A stretch of DNA of 12,397 bases from Cytophagales bacterium (GCA_003476475.1 DMUD01000153.1:1-12397); one strand, 5' to 3'. Shown: positions 1 to 7,153, numbered from the stretch's first letter. Translations and numbers: made by a program. The notes: generated by a model not told the origin, from the sequence alone.

Positions 1-1313
1 TGACCTGCTATCAACCAATTACATCCTGCATCTAATACTTGCATATGGTCGTTCAGTGCATCATAATTTGCTATATCCAAAGAAGCAAATGGTTGCAGAG
101 TACCTTTTTCGCCCAATAAATCTTTTTTGAACAAATACGCTAATTGAAAATAGGCACGGTTTCCTGTCCCAAACATAGGATACGCGTTTCCAGCACCATT
201 TGCACTGGCATTGGCATTCAGCCCTGTAGTCAAAGAACTAGTGCCAGCCGGATTCATTATCCCGTTCATACGCAAATAATTTTTACCATAATTGGTGCTG
301 TAAAAACCGCCAAAAAGCGAAAGAGCCGTACCCTTTTCTTTATTCAAAGGCGATTCGAAATACACTTCCAATCCCATCAAGAGCATATCGTCGTATTTGG
401 TACTGGCTGTAGGAATTGGAACACCATTAGCGTCTTTGTTTACTTTTACCACTACACTGTCTTGGTACCAAGTGGCCTTGGGCTGGTAAATAATGCCTCC
501 GCCTATGTTCAACACTTTCTTTTTACCCAAATACGAACCTGTCATGTAAGGAGTGGTATGCCCTTCTTTTTCAAAAAACTGGTACATGATATAGGATTGG
601 TACTGTTTGTGGTGCCCATAGCCAGCAAATGTGGCCTGATTGGCTTTCAGCACCGGCATACTGCCCGAATTGGCAATAGGATAGGGGTCGCTCAAGGAAA
701 AACGATAATCCCATTTGCCCACCTGTCCACGGGCATAAATGCTCATTTTGCGCGAAAACTCGTCGGTTTGGTCAACTGTGGCTTGTAAAAAAACAGGCAC
801 ATCGAGGGTGGTAATGGTGCCTATACTTGGTTGTGAAAACCTTGAAAGTCCGTTGGCTATGGTAAGCCCTGCTCCTAACTTCAACCAATTTTTTCCTTTG
901 AAAACATGGTATTCGCATACGGCATCATGAATAAAAGCTTGTATTTTTCTATTGGTTGTACCTGCTAAAAGAGCTTGTGAATTGACATTGTTGGAACCCC
1001 ATTGAAAATACACAAAGGTGCGGTCGGTGATTTGCCCATATAGTTGAATACGGGTACGCCTTAACCCAACATCAAAAGTATGTGGTACTTCTTCGCCTTG
1101 TATCAAAGTGCCCGGATTGCTTTCGTTGAAACGTGCCCAAGTTTGGTTTAAAAAAGTCATTTGAAACCAGTGAGAGCCGTCTTCATTCAAATTGATTTTG
1201 AGCAGCTTGTCTTCTTTCGCAGGGACTACTAGTACTTTTTGCGTGGTATCAGTTTGGGCAAATAGAAACCGAGTAAGGACTGTAAAACAAACGAAGAATA
1301 ATTTAGATTTCAT
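1..1313 (-). CDS. Porin, Porin_O_P-like outer-membrane barrel (3' end outside window)
   Basis: This is a partial gene: the ATG is at 1313-1311 and the frame stays open for 437 codons to the window edge, so the C-terminus is missing. The N-terminus MKSKLFFVCFTVLTRFLFA, followed by QTD, reads as a Sec signal peptide cleaved after about residue 19. The mature part is rich in alternating aromatic and polar residues typical of beta strands. It carries stretches characteristic of Bacteroidetes porins related to the phosphate-selective porin O/P family: 'FLNQTWARFNESNPGT' near residue 60, 'VGLRRTRIQLYGQITDR' near 85-100, and 'DAGCNW' at the visible end, which resembles the last strands of the family. 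It probably forms a passive diffusion channel in the outer membrane; the solute is unknown. It lies 78 nt downstream of the exosortase accessory gene on the same strand, and a 10-bp inverted repeat sits directly before its start codon. The family call is by recognition; the substrate is not inferable. Confidence 0.82.
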   Translation of the reverse strand, partial: MKSKLFFVCFTVLTRFLFAQTDTTQKVLVVPAKEDKLLKINLNEDGSHWFQMTFLNQTWARFNESNPGTLIQGEEVPHTFDVGLRRTRIQLYGQITDRTFVYFQWGSNNVNSQALLAGTTNRKIQAFIHDAVCEYHVFKGKNWLKLGAGLTIANGLSRFSQPSIGTITTLDVPVFLQATVDQTDEFSRKMSIYARGQVGKWDYRFSLSDPYPIANSGSMPVLKANQATFAGYGHHKQYQSYIMYQFFEKEGHTTPYMTGSYLGKKKVLNIGGGIIYQPKATWYQDSVVVKVNKDANGVPIPTASTKYDDMLLMGLEVYFESPLNKEKGTALSLFGGFYSTNYGKNYLRMNGIMNPAGTSSLTTGLNANASANGAGNAYPMFGTGNRAYFQLAYLFKKDLLGEKGTLQPFASLDIANYDALNDHMQVLDAGCNWLIAG

Positions 1314-1314
1314 T

Positions 1315-1351
1315 TCGGTTTTTGAAATGTGTAAAGGAATACAAAAACCGA
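1315..1351 (-). promoter_or_regulatory. Perfect inverted repeat at the porin start (leader hairpin or operator)
   Basis: Two perfect 10-bp arms, TCGGTTTTTG (1315-1324) and CAAAAACCGA (1342-1351), are separated by 17 nt. In the porin mRNA the 3' arm ends one nucleotide before the ATG (1313-1311), so a folded leader could mask translation initiation. As DNA it could instead be an operator. No T-run follows in the direction of transcription, so it does not look like an intrinsic terminator for the upstream exosortase genes. The structure is seen directly; the function is inferred. Confidence 0.5.
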
Positions 1352-1391
1352 TAAGATTCAATTAAATACTTATTAAAGCTATAAAATCGAA

Positions 1392-1772
1392 TTACGGGAG
1401 TGGTGACTTAATGGCAATTCCTCCCGAAAAATAAAACAAGCCCAAAAGGAGCGGATAATGAGTGCACTGATTGAAAAGTTGTTCGCAAGCAAATTTGATA
1501 TTTTCTTGGCCTACTCGGCCAAAAAAATAGATTAGTATCAAAAAGAAAAAGGAAATAAGCACATACATGGTCAAGTAACCTATCAAATAGGAAATCTCCC
1601 TTTTCCAAAAATAAACAACCAAACTCTGCAAGAACAAATGCACTATCCATAAAAGTGAAAATATTTGCACTTGTTCTAGTGAAACTAGATACAACTTTAT
1701 ATCGGTTCGGAAATACTGAACCAACAAATCGGCACCAAATGGAATGAGGAATAACTTATTGAGCAACTTCAT
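1392..1772 (-). CDS. Exosortase-associated small membrane protein (XrtF-associated-like)
   Basis: This 126-residue protein is very hydrophobic, with probable membrane segments near residues 36-55, 62-86 and 105-122. It has no catalytic motif I recognise. Its ATG lies inside the last codons of the exosortase gene (17-nt overlap in another frame), which suggests translational coupling and a joint function. In Bacteroidetes, exosortase genes are often followed directly by a small membrane protein of this size, named only by association (exosortase F system-associated or XrtX-associated protein). Size, topology and position fit that role, probably as a partner or stabiliser of the exosortase in the inner membrane. 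The assignment rests mainly on context; sequence similarity to a named family could not be tested here. Confidence 0.6.
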   Translation of the reverse strand: MKLLNKLFLIPFGADLLVQYFRTDIKLYLVSLEQVQIFSLLWIVHLFLQSLVVYFWKREISYLIGYLTMYVLISFFFLILIYFFGRVGQENIKFACEQLFNQCTHYPLLLGLFYFSGGIAIKSPLP

Positions 1773-2262
1773 CTTTAGCAGTTTTGCTGGCCCAATTCCT
1801 CCACATCAGAAAAATAGCTCCGTAAATAATAATAATAAAAGTGTAACGGTGATTGATGTCAAACGATTCAGGATTATACCTGTGATTGAGTGCTAAAAAA
1901 GTCAACCGAAATAAGTTTAGTAATTGAATGACTACGATTCCAAAAAATGAAAAAAACAACTTACTCCTCCAAGGAGCAGACCAAGCCACAACCAAACACA
2001 CAAATACTCCCATAAAATCCAAACCATTGCAATAATTGGCCAAACAAACCGTGGGGTGGTTCTGTATCGAAATTGTTCCCTCAACACAACTAGCATTCTG
2101 CCCCAATAAGCTCAGAATGAACGTCGTCGTTTGAGCCAAAGTATGGGACAACCAGTTATCAAAAAACGAATCGCGAACAAGCATGTACAATATTACATAC
2201 CAAAGTGTCAGTAGTGAAACCGACAAGAAAATAAATTTACTATTAGATATTGCGATTTTCAT
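1756..2262 (-). CDS. Exosortase family protein (Bacteroidetes XrtF/XrtX-like)
   Basis: This 168-residue polytopic inner-membrane protein has about five hydrophobic segments (roughly 9-30, 41-54, 83-97, 102-124 and 141-156). It keeps the three residues that define exosortases and archaeosortases: Cys78 in 'ANYCNGLDFMG', Arg119 in 'LLNLFRLTFL', and His138 in 'INHRYTF'. Members of this family cleave a C-terminal sorting signal (a short motif, a transmembrane helix and a basic tail) and are thought to transfer the protein to another envelope component. The short length fits the single-domain Bacteroidetes types. It starts at ATG 2262-2260, 33 nt after the Fur gene, and its 3' end overlaps the accessory gene, so the three are probably co-transcribed. 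No protein with a recognisable sorting tail is in the window, so the cargo lies elsewhere. The exosortase call is firm; the subtype (F, X or other) is not settled. Confidence 0.85.
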   Translation of the reverse strand: MKIAISNSKFIFLSVSLLTLWYVILYMLVRDSFFDNWLSHTLAQTTTFILSLLGQNASCVEGTISIQNHPTVCLANYCNGLDFMGVFVCLVVAWSAPWRSKLFFSFFGIVVIQLLNLFRLTFLALNHRYNPESFDINHRYTFIIIIYGAIFLMWRNWASKTAKDEVAQ

Positions 2263-2295
2263 TTTGACCGAAATTTAAAGAAAATAGTGTATTTA

Positions 2296-2724
2296 TTATT
2301 CACAATTTTTACAAAGACCTTCTATGGAAAAATTATAATGTATAGGACTGAACCCTTTGGGCAATTGAAAAGAAGGAATATGAACCTCGTTGATACAAAA
2401 AGTACCCTTACACTTCAAACAATTAAAATGGACGTGATGGTCGGAATGGGCATGCTCGTGGCAACCCTCTGAACAAATGGCATATTTTGCTTCGCCAAAA
2501 CTGTTGTAAATGCGATGCACCACGCCCTTTTCTTCAAACAAACGCAACGTGCGGTAAAGTGTAATGCGATCGAAATGCTGAACGAATTTCTTTTCTATCT
2601 CGTGTTGCGATAATGCCGAAGGGCTTTCTATCAATGCTTGCAACACTATGTGGCGTACAGGCGTTTTTTTAAGCTCCCTCTTTTTTAAAATTCGTTCCGC
2701 TTTTTCCTCCTTCACTATTGCCAA
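2296..2724 (-). CDS. Fur-family transcriptional repressor
   Basis: This 142-residue metal-dependent DNA-binding repressor has the Fur layout. Residues 11-75 form the winged helix, with 'LKKTPVRHIVLQAL' as an early helix and 'RITLYRTLRLFEEKGVVHRI' (53-72) as recognition helix and wing. A His-rich metal region follows, with H89, H91, H93, H96, H97 and H99. Structural zinc is probably held by C102/C105 ('CLKC') and C138/C141 ('CKNC'). In E. coli Fur the corresponding motif is HHDH; here it is HHVH, so the sensed metal (iron, zinc, manganese or peroxide via iron) cannot be assigned. No ATG is available near the 5' end: the frame offers TTG at 2724 or GTG at 2715, and a stop lies upstream near 2754. 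It heads the exosortase operon and is divergent from the aminotransferase gene. Confidence 0.85.
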   Translation of the reverse strand: MAIVKEEKAERILKKRELKKTPVRHIVLQALIESPSALSQHEIEKKFVQHFDRITLYRTLRLFEEKGVVHRIYNSFGEAKYAICSEGCHEHAHSDHHVHFNCLKCKGTFCINEVHIPSFQLPKGFSPIHYNFSIEGLCKNCE

Positions 2725-2801
2725 AAATGATGCCTTAAAGTTACACTTTTTTTATTGGTTTAAATTTGGCACATATTTTATTGCTAAAGGTAACCATCCT
2801 A

Positions 2802-2828
2802 TTGGCTTCAGATAAATTATTACCTTTG
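2802..2828 (+). promoter_or_regulatory. Promoter of the aminotransferase gene
   Basis: TACCTTTG at 2821-2828 is a full match to the Bacteroidetes -7 element TAnnTTTG. A TTG at 2802-2804 lies 16 nt upstream, slightly closer than usual for the -33 element. Transcription would start near 2834, leaving a leader of about 16 nt before the ATG at 2851. The motif match is seen directly; promoter activity is inferred. Confidence 0.5.
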
Positions 2829-2850
2829 CAAGTTTTTAAAAATAACCTAC

Positions 2851-4068
2851 ATGAGCGCATCTGCAGAATCGATGAAAATACTTTCAGACCGTATCAATGC
2901 ATTGGAAGAATCGGCCACCATTGGAATGGCCAAAAAAGCCCGCGAATTGGGCGCCCAAGGAATTTCGGTGGTCAATTTAAGTTTTGGCGAACCCGATTTC
3001 CAAACCCCCCAACACATTAAAGATGCTGCAAAAAAAGCCATCGACGAGGGGTTCACATTCTACACACCTGTTTCGGGAATTCCCGACCTAAAAAATGCCA
3101 TTGTAAGCAAACTAAAACGCGACAACGGATTAGAATACAAACCAGAAAATATTGTAGTTTCTACAGGTGCAAAACAATCTATAGCCAATGCGCTTTTGTG
3201 CTTGGTAAACCCAGGCGACGAAGTTATTATCTATTCTCCTTATTGGGTTAGTTATTCTGAATTGGTAAAATTGGCCGAGGGTGTTCCAGTTCTTATCGAA
3301 GGAACCATTGAAAATAATTTCAAGGCTAGCATAGCACAACTTCGTGCCGCCATCACTCCACGCACGAAAGTGGTAATGTTTTCGTCGCCATGTAACCCAA
3401 CTGGTTCAGTATTTAGCGGAAAAGAACTCGAGGAAATAGCCAACGAATTGTTGAAACATGATAACATCTATGCATTGGCCGACGAGATTTACGAATTTAT
3501 CAATTTCGGCGAAAAACACGTGAGCATAGCTTCATTCGAAGGAATGAAAGACCGCACAGTACTGGTTAACGGCGTTTCGAAAGGCTATGCCATGACGGGT
3601 TGGCGTATTGGATACATGGCAGCTCCAAAGTGGATTGCAGATGCATGTGATAAACTGCAAGGCCAGGTTACTTCTGCTACCTGTTCTATTGCCCAAAAAG
3701 CAGCTGTTGCGGCTGTTGGAGGTATTATGGAGCCCACCTGGGAAATGAACAAAGCCTTTTTGCGCAGAAGAGATTTGGTGTACGGCTTGCTAAAAGAAAT
3801 ACCCGGTATAAAAACCAATTTACCTATGGGTGCATTTTACTTTTTTCCAGATGTGAAAGCATATTTGGGTAAAACCACTCCAGAAGGCAACAAAATTAAC
3901 GAAGCGATGGATTTGTGCTTGTATATTTTAAGCGATGCACATGTTTCAACCGTTCCGGGCGATGCTTTCGGCGTGCCAGGCTATATCAGAATTTCTTTTG
4001 CTGCTTCAGACGAAAATTTGGTAAAGGCGATGACCAACATCAAGGCTTCCTTATCTAAACTGAAGTAA
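2851..4068 (+). CDS. aspC: Class I/II aminotransferase, aspartate aminotransferase type
   Basis: This 405-residue PLP enzyme of fold type I, likely cytosolic, transfers the amino group of aspartate (or a related amino acid) to 2-oxoglutarate. Landmarks run in the order expected for the class I gamma/1b aspartate aminotransferases: 'LSFGEPDFQTP' (43-53) at the N-terminus, 'STGAKQS' (104-110) contacting the phosphate, 'PCNPTGSVF' with Asn182, 'ALADEIYE' with Asp211 and Tyr214, and the Schiff-base lysine Lys244 in 'GVSKGYAMTGWRIGY'. Arg252 and Arg380 ('GYIRISFA') bind cofactor phosphate and substrate carboxylate respectively. The length is normal and all key residues are present. The ATG follows a good promoter match, and a strong terminator follows the stop, so it is probably a single-gene unit. 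Activity on aromatic or prephenate substrates cannot be excluded from sequence alone. Confidence 0.9.
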   Translation: MSASAESMKILSDRINALEESATIGMAKKARELGAQGISVVNLSFGEPDFQTPQHIKDAAKKAIDEGFTFYTPVSGIPDLKNAIVSKLKRDNGLEYKPENIVVSTGAKQSIANALLCLVNPGDEVIIYSPYWVSYSELVKLAEGVPVLIEGTIENNFKASIAQLRAAITPRTKVVMFSSPCNPTGSVFSGKELEEIANELLKHDNIYALADEIYEFINFGEKHVSIASFEGMKDRTVLVNGVSKGYAMTGWRIGYMAAPKWIADACDKLQGQVTSATCSIAQKAAVAAVGGIMEPTWEMNKAFLRRRDLVYGLLKEIPGIKTNLPMGAFYFFPDVKAYLGKTTPEGNKINEAMDLCLYILSDAHVSTVPGDAFGVPGYIRISFAASDENLVKAMTNIKASLSKLK

Positions 4069-4088
4069 ACACTCAGCGCATCGTATGC

Positions 4089-4121
4089 AATGCCATGCTT
4101 AATTAGCGTGGCATTTTTTTT
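4089..4121 (+). terminator. Intrinsic terminator after the aminotransferase gene
   Basis: A 10-bp stem, AATGCCATGC paired with GCGTGGCATT (one T-G wobble), encloses a 7-nt loop and is followed by a run of eight Ts at 4114-4121, the first two of which are also in the stem. It lies 20 nt after the stop codon. This is a classical Rho-independent terminator and separates the gene from the next one on the same strand. Confidence 0.85.
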
Positions 4122-4149
4122 GTTACAACATCAAAATCAAGAAAAAAGG

Positions 4150-4157
4150 TATTTTTG
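4150..4157 (+). promoter_or_regulatory. Possible -7 promoter element of the outer-membrane protein gene
   Basis: TATTTTTG is a full match to TAnnTTTG. It overlaps the first possible TTG start (4155) of the next gene, so if it is the real -7 element, translation must begin downstream, at GTG 4179. No well-placed TTG -33 element was found; TTTG at 4119-4122 is 27 nt away, which is too far. In AT-rich DNA such a match can arise by chance. Confidence 0.3.
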
Positions 4158-4178
4158 AAACCTAAACTGAAATTCAAG

Positions 4179-5240
4179 GTGTTGCAAAAAAAAAATTTCA
4201 CCTATTTGGTTGTTTTTCTATTACTGAATTCCATGCTTTTTGCACAGAAAAGGAAACCAATCGAATATTCAGGCTTTTTCGATACGTACTATTACCGTGG
4301 CCCTTTTAGTGTATCGGCTGGCATGAACTTGGCGGGCTATATTGGCGACTTGGGATTTATGCCTGGTGTTAGCCTTTCGCCAGGATACCATTTGGGATTC
4401 AACTATAAAACATGGCCTAAAATCTATTTTGGAGGCGAATTCAATAATTATTCATTGAGCGGAGGTGTCACTTCAGACAGTACCCGAAAAATAAATTTCA
4501 ATACCAAAGTGTACGAGCTGATTGGCTACATGCGTTTTAACTTGATTGACAAAAAAATTCTGTTCAAAAACGATATAAACAAAAGACCCCAACGCGTTCG
4601 TCCATACCTTACAATTGGCTTTGGCGCAATTTATTACGAACCAAAAGCCACAATAGCTGGCGATACTCTATTCTTGAAAAAATATGAAGGGATACAGTCT
4701 TCTACTATTAGTATGGTAGCACCCGTTTCGCTTGGATTTTCTTTTTACCTCAACAAACGATTTTCTGTCTTGACAGAATTTGGCTACCGATATGCCCTAA
4801 CCGATGCATTGGAAAGCTTGAACAAAGTAAACACCACAGGATTTGATTCCTATGCTACGGCTTCTTTGAAACTTCAATACAACTTCTTGGCTTTCAAGAA
4901 AAGGAAAGCCAAATACATGCCGTCACAAAATGAAAACCGAGCACCTTCGGCTTCCCCTGTAGAAAAAGCCCCAGCCAAAGACACTACGCTTAACGAACCC
5001 ATACTCCCGCCAGGAGAAAGTACCCCGAAAATAGAACCAAAACCTGTACCAGAACCACCTCAAGAATTCGCTCCCGAACCAGTGCAAGACGTAAAAAAAC
5101 TGACCGATGAGGAAAAAAAGAAATTGAAAGGCATGAAAGAACATTTGAAAGAACAGCCCAAATGGCAGGATAATACAAAACCAGCCGAAACTTCTCCCGC
5201 AAACAAGAAAAAAGAGCCACCACAGCCTAGCGGTTGGTAA
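4179..5240 (+). CDS. Outer-membrane beta-barrel protein with Pro/Lys/Glu-rich C-terminal tail
   Basis: I do not recognise a specific family beyond small outer-membrane barrels of the Bacteroidetes. The frame is open from TTG at 4155 (361 residues), but I prefer GTG 4179 (353 residues). That gives a compact signal peptide, an N-terminal Lys-Lys followed by 'YLVVFLLLNSMLFA' and cleavage before Gln, and it lies downstream of a possible promoter element that overlaps the earlier start. No ATG start exists. In 361-residue numbering, residues 37-246 show repeated aromatic/Gly strands ('GFFDTYYYRG', 'PYLTIGFGAIYYEP', 'FSVLTEFGYRY', 'ASLKLQYNF') consistent with an 8-10 strand barrel. Residues 255-361 form a low-complexity tail rich in Pro, Lys and Glu and with no Cys, likely disordered and periplasmic. 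A run of ten As (4186-4195) lies within the first codons. comF follows after 9 nt. Confidence 0.7.
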   Translation: MLQKKNFTYLVVFLLLNSMLFAQKRKPIEYSGFFDTYYYRGPFSVSAGMNLAGYIGDLGFMPGVSLSPGYHLGFNYKTWPKIYFGGEFNNYSLSGGVTSDSTRKINFNTKVYELIGYMRFNLIDKKILFKNDINKRPQRVRPYLTIGFGAIYYEPKATIAGDTLFLKKYEGIQSSTISMVAPVSLGFSFYLNKRFSVLTEFGYRYALTDALESLNKVNTTGFDSYATASLKLQYNFLAFKKRKAKYMPSQNENRAPSASPVEKAPAKDTTLNEPILPPGESTPKIEPKPVPEPPQEFAPEPVQDVKKLTDEEKKKLKGMKEHLKEQPKWQDNTKPAETSPANKKKEPPQPSGW

Positions 5241-5249
5241 TACCTAATT

Positions 5250-5915
5250 ATGTTTAGCGAACTTCTGCATTTTCTTTTTCCCGAAACATGCGTATGCTGC
5301 GATGAAGTTTTAGACGAAAAAGAAAAACACATTTGCTCTTTGTGCCTAAATGATTTGCCAATTCTTGATTTTGACGATAGTTCCACCTTCAAAAAACTAG
5401 CTGGAAGAATTAAATTACATCAAGCACATTCTTTCTTGAAATTTAACAAAAGCGGTAAAGCACAAAAAATAATCCATCAAATAAAATACAAGGGAAATGC
5501 GGCTTTAGGTGTTTTTGTGGGCAATCTTTTTTCGCAACACATCATCGAAAAAGGGATAGATATTGGATTCGATTGTCTGATTCCAGTTCCATTACACCCA
5601 AAACGCCTGCAATCGCGCGGATACAATCAGGCTGAAACCATCGCCATAGGCTTTGCTGAAGCGAAGGGGATATTTTTGGACAATTCGCTATTGAAAACCA
5701 AAGAAGCACTTTCTCAAATTCGAAAAAACAGAATGTCTCGGCTTGAAAACATGAAAGATTGTTTTGATATCTATTCTTCCCATTCCTTGCATAACAAACA
5801 CGTTGCCATAATTGACGACGTCATAACTACTGGTGCAACATTGGAAGCCTGTTGCTTTTGTTTAGAAAAAGCAGGAGTAGAAAAAATCACGGTTTTGAGC
5901 TTGGCAATTGCCTAA
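5250..5915 (+). CDS. comF: ComF family phosphoribosyltransferase-like protein
   Basis: This 221-residue protein has the usual ComF architecture. The N-terminal zinc finger has Cys14, Cys17, Cys29 and Cys32 ('CVCC' and 'CSLC'). A phosphoribosyltransferase domain follows, with the family hallmark 'PVPLHPKRLQSRGYNQAE' (112-129) and the PRPP-binding loop 'VAIIDDVITTGAT' (185-197). In naturally competent bacteria ComF is a cytosolic protein needed for uptake or processing of transforming DNA. In most Bacteroidetes the gene is conserved without proof of competence, and the reaction is unknown. It starts 9 nt after the outer-membrane protein gene and is probably transcribed with it. Its 3' end faces nuoD across 11 nt. 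Family identification is strong; the role is not. Confidence 0.9.
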   Translation: MFSELLHFLFPETCVCCDEVLDEKEKHICSLCLNDLPILDFDDSSTFKKLAGRIKLHQAHSFLKFNKSGKAQKIIHQIKYKGNAALGVFVGNLFSQHIIEKGIDIGFDCLIPVPLHPKRLQSRGYNQAETIAIGFAEAKGIFLDNSLLKTKEALSQIRKNRMSRLENMKDCFDIYSSHSLHNKHVAIIDDVITTGATLEACCFCLEKAGVEKITVLSLAIA

Positions 5916-5926
5916 ATTAGGGTTTA

Positions 5927-7153
5927 CTATCTATCCACTTCACCCATTACCACATCGATAGAACCAATGATGGCTACAAGGTCGGCAATAAGACCCCCAC
6001 GGGCAATTTCGGGCAAAACGGAAAGGTTTACGAAAGAACAAGACCTAGCCTTCAACCTGAAAGGAATGTCGCTTTTGGCTTCTGGGTCGGTACGGAAAAA
6101 GAAACCCAATTCCCCTTTAGGCGATTCGCCTCGCACATAAAAATCCATTGCTTGGGGTCTAATTTTTTTGGGAACTAAAGCCTGCGGATTGAAGGTTCGG
6201 TCGCGCTTGTGTTCTTTCTTTAGCTTGTCTAAACACTGTGCTATAATATGAAGCGATTCCCAACATTCGCTCACTCTCACATAGTTTCTGTCCCAGCAGT
6301 CGCCTGTTTTACCCATTTTACCTTCCCCTATTGGAATATTAAATTCAATTTCTGGATATACAGAATAGGCATCTACTTTTCGCAAATCGTATCGTAAACC
6401 AGAACCCCTAAGCACAGGGCCGGAACAGCCGTGGTTAATTGCAAGAGCCAAGGGCAATTCGCCCACATTAGCAGTCCGATTTATGAATATTTTGTTCTCT
6501 ACAACAAGCCTTTCCAACTCTTTTAGTTTCGGCGATAAATACTGTACAAACTCACTACAGCGTTCTTCAAAACCTAAAGGTAGATCGTAAAAAAGACCAC
6601 CCACCCATATATAGTTGTACAACATGCGTGCTCCAGACACCCATTCCAGCATGCGCAATATGTGTTCGCGGTCGCGCATGAGCCATAGAAAAGGCGTAAA
6701 AGCTCCAATGTCCATCGCATAAGTACCTATCGCCACAAAATGCGATGCCAAACGGTTTAGTTCCGCTACTAAAACCCGTATGTATTCGATACGCTTGGGA
6801 AGCGTGCCCTCTATTCCCAACATTTTTTCTACTCCCATCACATATACATGCTCGGAATTCATAGCCGCCACATAATCCATCCTGTCCACATATGGAATTA
6901 TTTGATTGTATGGCAAGGCTTCAGCATGCTTTTCGAAGCAGCGATGCAAATACCCAATATGAGGAATGACCTCTTTGACTACTTCACCGTCTGAAATTAC
7001 CTCTAACCGCAGAACACCGTGGGTGGAGGGATGTTGTGGCCCAATGTTCAAAATCATTTCTTCGGTACGCAAGTCACCGACACGAGTTTTGTTAGGCTCA
7101 GAATTGGATAAATTGTCGTTGGAGACAATGTGTTGAATAGCTTCAGTTGGCAT
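5927..7153 (-). CDS. nuoD: NADH-quinone oxidoreductase subunit D (complex I 49-kDa homologue)
   Basis: This subunit of the peripheral arm of respiratory complex I forms most of the quinone pocket and descends from the large subunit of NiFe hydrogenases. The frame is open from an ATG at 7243, but I take ATG 7153, giving 408 residues. This matches the family length and avoids 30 poorly conserved residues and an overlap with the upstream gene. Visible landmarks are 'GPQHPSTHGVLRL' (38-50), with His45, and 'DRMDYVAAM', with Tyr94, the counterparts of the quinone-binding His38 and Tyr87 of Thermus Nqo4. The C-terminus 'IGSIDVVMGEVDR' is the standard family ending. All landmarks look intact, so it should be functional. 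What is odd is the setting: no nuoA-C or nuoE-N gene is adjacent, whereas these are usually clustered. It could be read through from the MBOAT/SGNH operon upstream; I found no clear promoter before it. Confidence 0.95.
   Translation of the reverse strand: MPTEAIQHIVSNDNLSNSEPNKTRVGDLRTEEMILNIGPQHPSTHGVLRLEVISDGEVVKEVIPHIGYLHRCFEKHAEALPYNQIIPYVDRMDYVAAMNSEHVYVMGVEKMLGIEGTLPKRIEYIRVLVAELNRLASHFVAIGTYAMDIGAFTPFLWLMRDREHILRMLEWVSGARMLYNYIWVGGLFYDLPLGFEERCSEFVQYLSPKLKELERLVVENKIFINRTANVGELPLALAINHGCSGPVLRGSGLRYDLRKVDAYSVYPEIEFNIPIGEGKMGKTGDCWDRNYVRVSECWESLHIIAQCLDKLKKEHKRDRTFNPQALVPKKIRPQAMDFYVRGESPKGELGFFFRTDPEAKSDIPFRLKARSCSFVNLSVLPEIARGGLIADLVAIIGSIDVVMGEVDR

Noticed and set aside
144..930. Plus-strand open frames of 214 and 63 codons
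   Set aside because: They lie antisense to the porin, whose frame is open throughout with a signal peptide and family motifs; their products look like reverse-strand translations without recognisable domains.
1315..1351. Intrinsic terminator for the exosortase operon
   Set aside because: The stem is perfect, but no T-run follows in the direction of transcription and the porin ATG comes immediately after.
1408..1650. 80-codon minus-strand frame inside the exosortase accessory gene
   Set aside because: It is an alternative frame of the same strand within a gene supported by operon overlap and membrane topology.
5060..5392. 110-codon minus-strand frame spanning the end of the barrel gene and the start of comF
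   Set aside because: Its Ser/Phe-rich composition is the mirror of the Lys/Glu-rich tail on the plus strand; it crosses two well-supported plus-strand features.
5916..5926. Bidirectional terminator between comF and nuoD
   Set aside because: The 11-nt gap holds no stem or T-run; the two genes seem simply to converge.
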